From NCBI RefSeq assembly GCF_017377735.1, contig NZ_JAFVMH010000001.1, positions 496,001 to 560,000 of the forward strand: a stretch of DNA of 64,000 bases, given 5' to 3'. Under the pieces are notes generated by a model. It ran no database searches, had not been told where the DNA came from, and saw nothing but the letters and a program-made list of their open reading frames with translations. The translations under genes and the position numbers were made by a program. The stretch comes from Acetobacter garciniae. GTDB lineage: Bacteria > Pseudomonadota > Alphaproteobacteria > Acetobacterales > Acetobacteraceae. Within the stretch, counting starts at the first letter, position 1, and the number at the start of each line of letters is the position of its first letter. Below are positions 63,653 to 64,000 of this stretch, in pieces.

Positions 63653-64000
63653 TCAGGCCTGGGGCAGGGATGGGGGAGGCAGCATGCGGCGCAGTGCCAG
63701 CCCGAACTGTACCCAGCCAATGCCGCTGGCCATCAGTTCAATGGCCACGAACGTGCCGATCAGCCACAGGGCCGACCAGGGTAGGGTGAAATACAGGCAC
63801 AGGCCCACAAGCAGGCTGATCAACCCGCTGCCCAGCACAATGCCCCAGCCTGCCAGTTCGCGGTGCTGGAGCGCCATGACCGAACGGATCACCCCGATCA
63901 CCACAAAACAGACTGCCGCGAACAGGGTCAGGGCGACCGAACCGGATACGGGTTCCTCGATCAGCACCCCACCGGCGATCACGTACAAGACACCGCCCAG
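63653..64000 (-). CDS. HdeD/DUF308-family membrane protein, 5' end missing
   Basis: The frame is open to the right edge, so the N-terminus lies outside; about 115 residues remain (family length about 190). It has hydrophobic helices VALTLFAAVCFVVIGVIRSVMAL, WGIVLGSGLISLLVGLCLYFTLP and ALWLIGTFVAIELMASGIGWV, matching the repeated two-helix units of HdeD. HdeD is linked to acid resistance in E. coli, which would suit an acetic acid producer, but its biochemical role is unknown. Confidence 0.75.
   Translation of the reverse strand: MGGVLYVIAGGVLIEEPVSGSVALTLFAAVCFVVIGVIRSVMALQHRELAGWGIVLGSGLISLLVGLCLYFTLPWSALWLIGTFVAIELMASGIGWVQFGLALRRMLPPPSLPQA

Overview
The window looks like a chromosomal segment of an acetic acid bacterium (Acetobacteraceae, most like Komagataeibacter/Gluconacetobacter). 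The strongest pointer is a three-gene membrane aldehyde dehydrogenase (twin-arginine-exported molybdoprotein, 2Fe-2S subunit, tri-heme cytochrome c; about 46.3-50.5 kb). High-GC core genes with alphaproteobacterial arrangements (lptFGD-surA-rsmA, minCDE, hslVU, carD, pheST) agree with this. The genus is an inference from gene content; no rRNA gene is present.

Left part, 1-11.45 kb: a lower-GC surface-polysaccharide island, all on the + strand and cut by the left edge. It holds a CDP-polyol phosphotransferase-like enzyme, a bifunctional CDP-ribitol synthase (IspD-like cytidylyltransferase fused to a short-chain reductase, as in Haemophilus Bcs1/Acs1), four glycosyltransferases and a tightly packed GDP-sugar operon. 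That operon contains a small SDR, a GT2, a ColD-like PLP dehydratase with His in place of the PLP lysine, Gmd, and Fcl/ColC. Together these predict a polymer containing ribitol phosphate and a 3,6-dideoxyhexose, probably L-colitose. Several AT-rich gaps look like decayed or rearranged DNA.

11.8-20.5 kb, - strand: an outer-membrane biogenesis operon lptF-lptG-lptD-surA-rsmA, in which rsmA seems to need a CTG start, followed by a porin gene. 21-26 kb: a fused ABC exporter with an overlapping GntR/FCD regulator, then minC-minD-minE. 26-35 kb: a glutathione transferase, a BaiN-like flavoprotein, rsmI divergent from an LpoA-like lipoprotein, a TPR-glycosyltransferase, carD, a bestrophin-like channel and S-formylglutathione hydrolase. 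35-39 kb: ftsE-ftsX-ydcF, divergent from a zinc-ribbon protein with a very long Pro/Ala/Glu-rich linker. 39.8-46.1 kb: two overlapping sensor kinases, then hslV-hslU-sufE with coupled starts.

46.3-64 kb: the aldehyde dehydrogenase operon; rpmI-rplT-pheS-pheT; a solitary pstS-like gene after a run of three hairpins; a solitary peptide-type solute-binding protein with two tiny membrane/lipoprotein genes; fumC; an SOS1-like Na+/H+ antiporter with a cyclic-nucleotide-binding-like tail; and an HdeD-like gene cut by the right edge. I saw no rRNA, tRNA, CRISPR array or intact insertion sequence. Gene starts were moved from the longest frame where domain extent and a ribosome-binding site argued for it; each case is stated.
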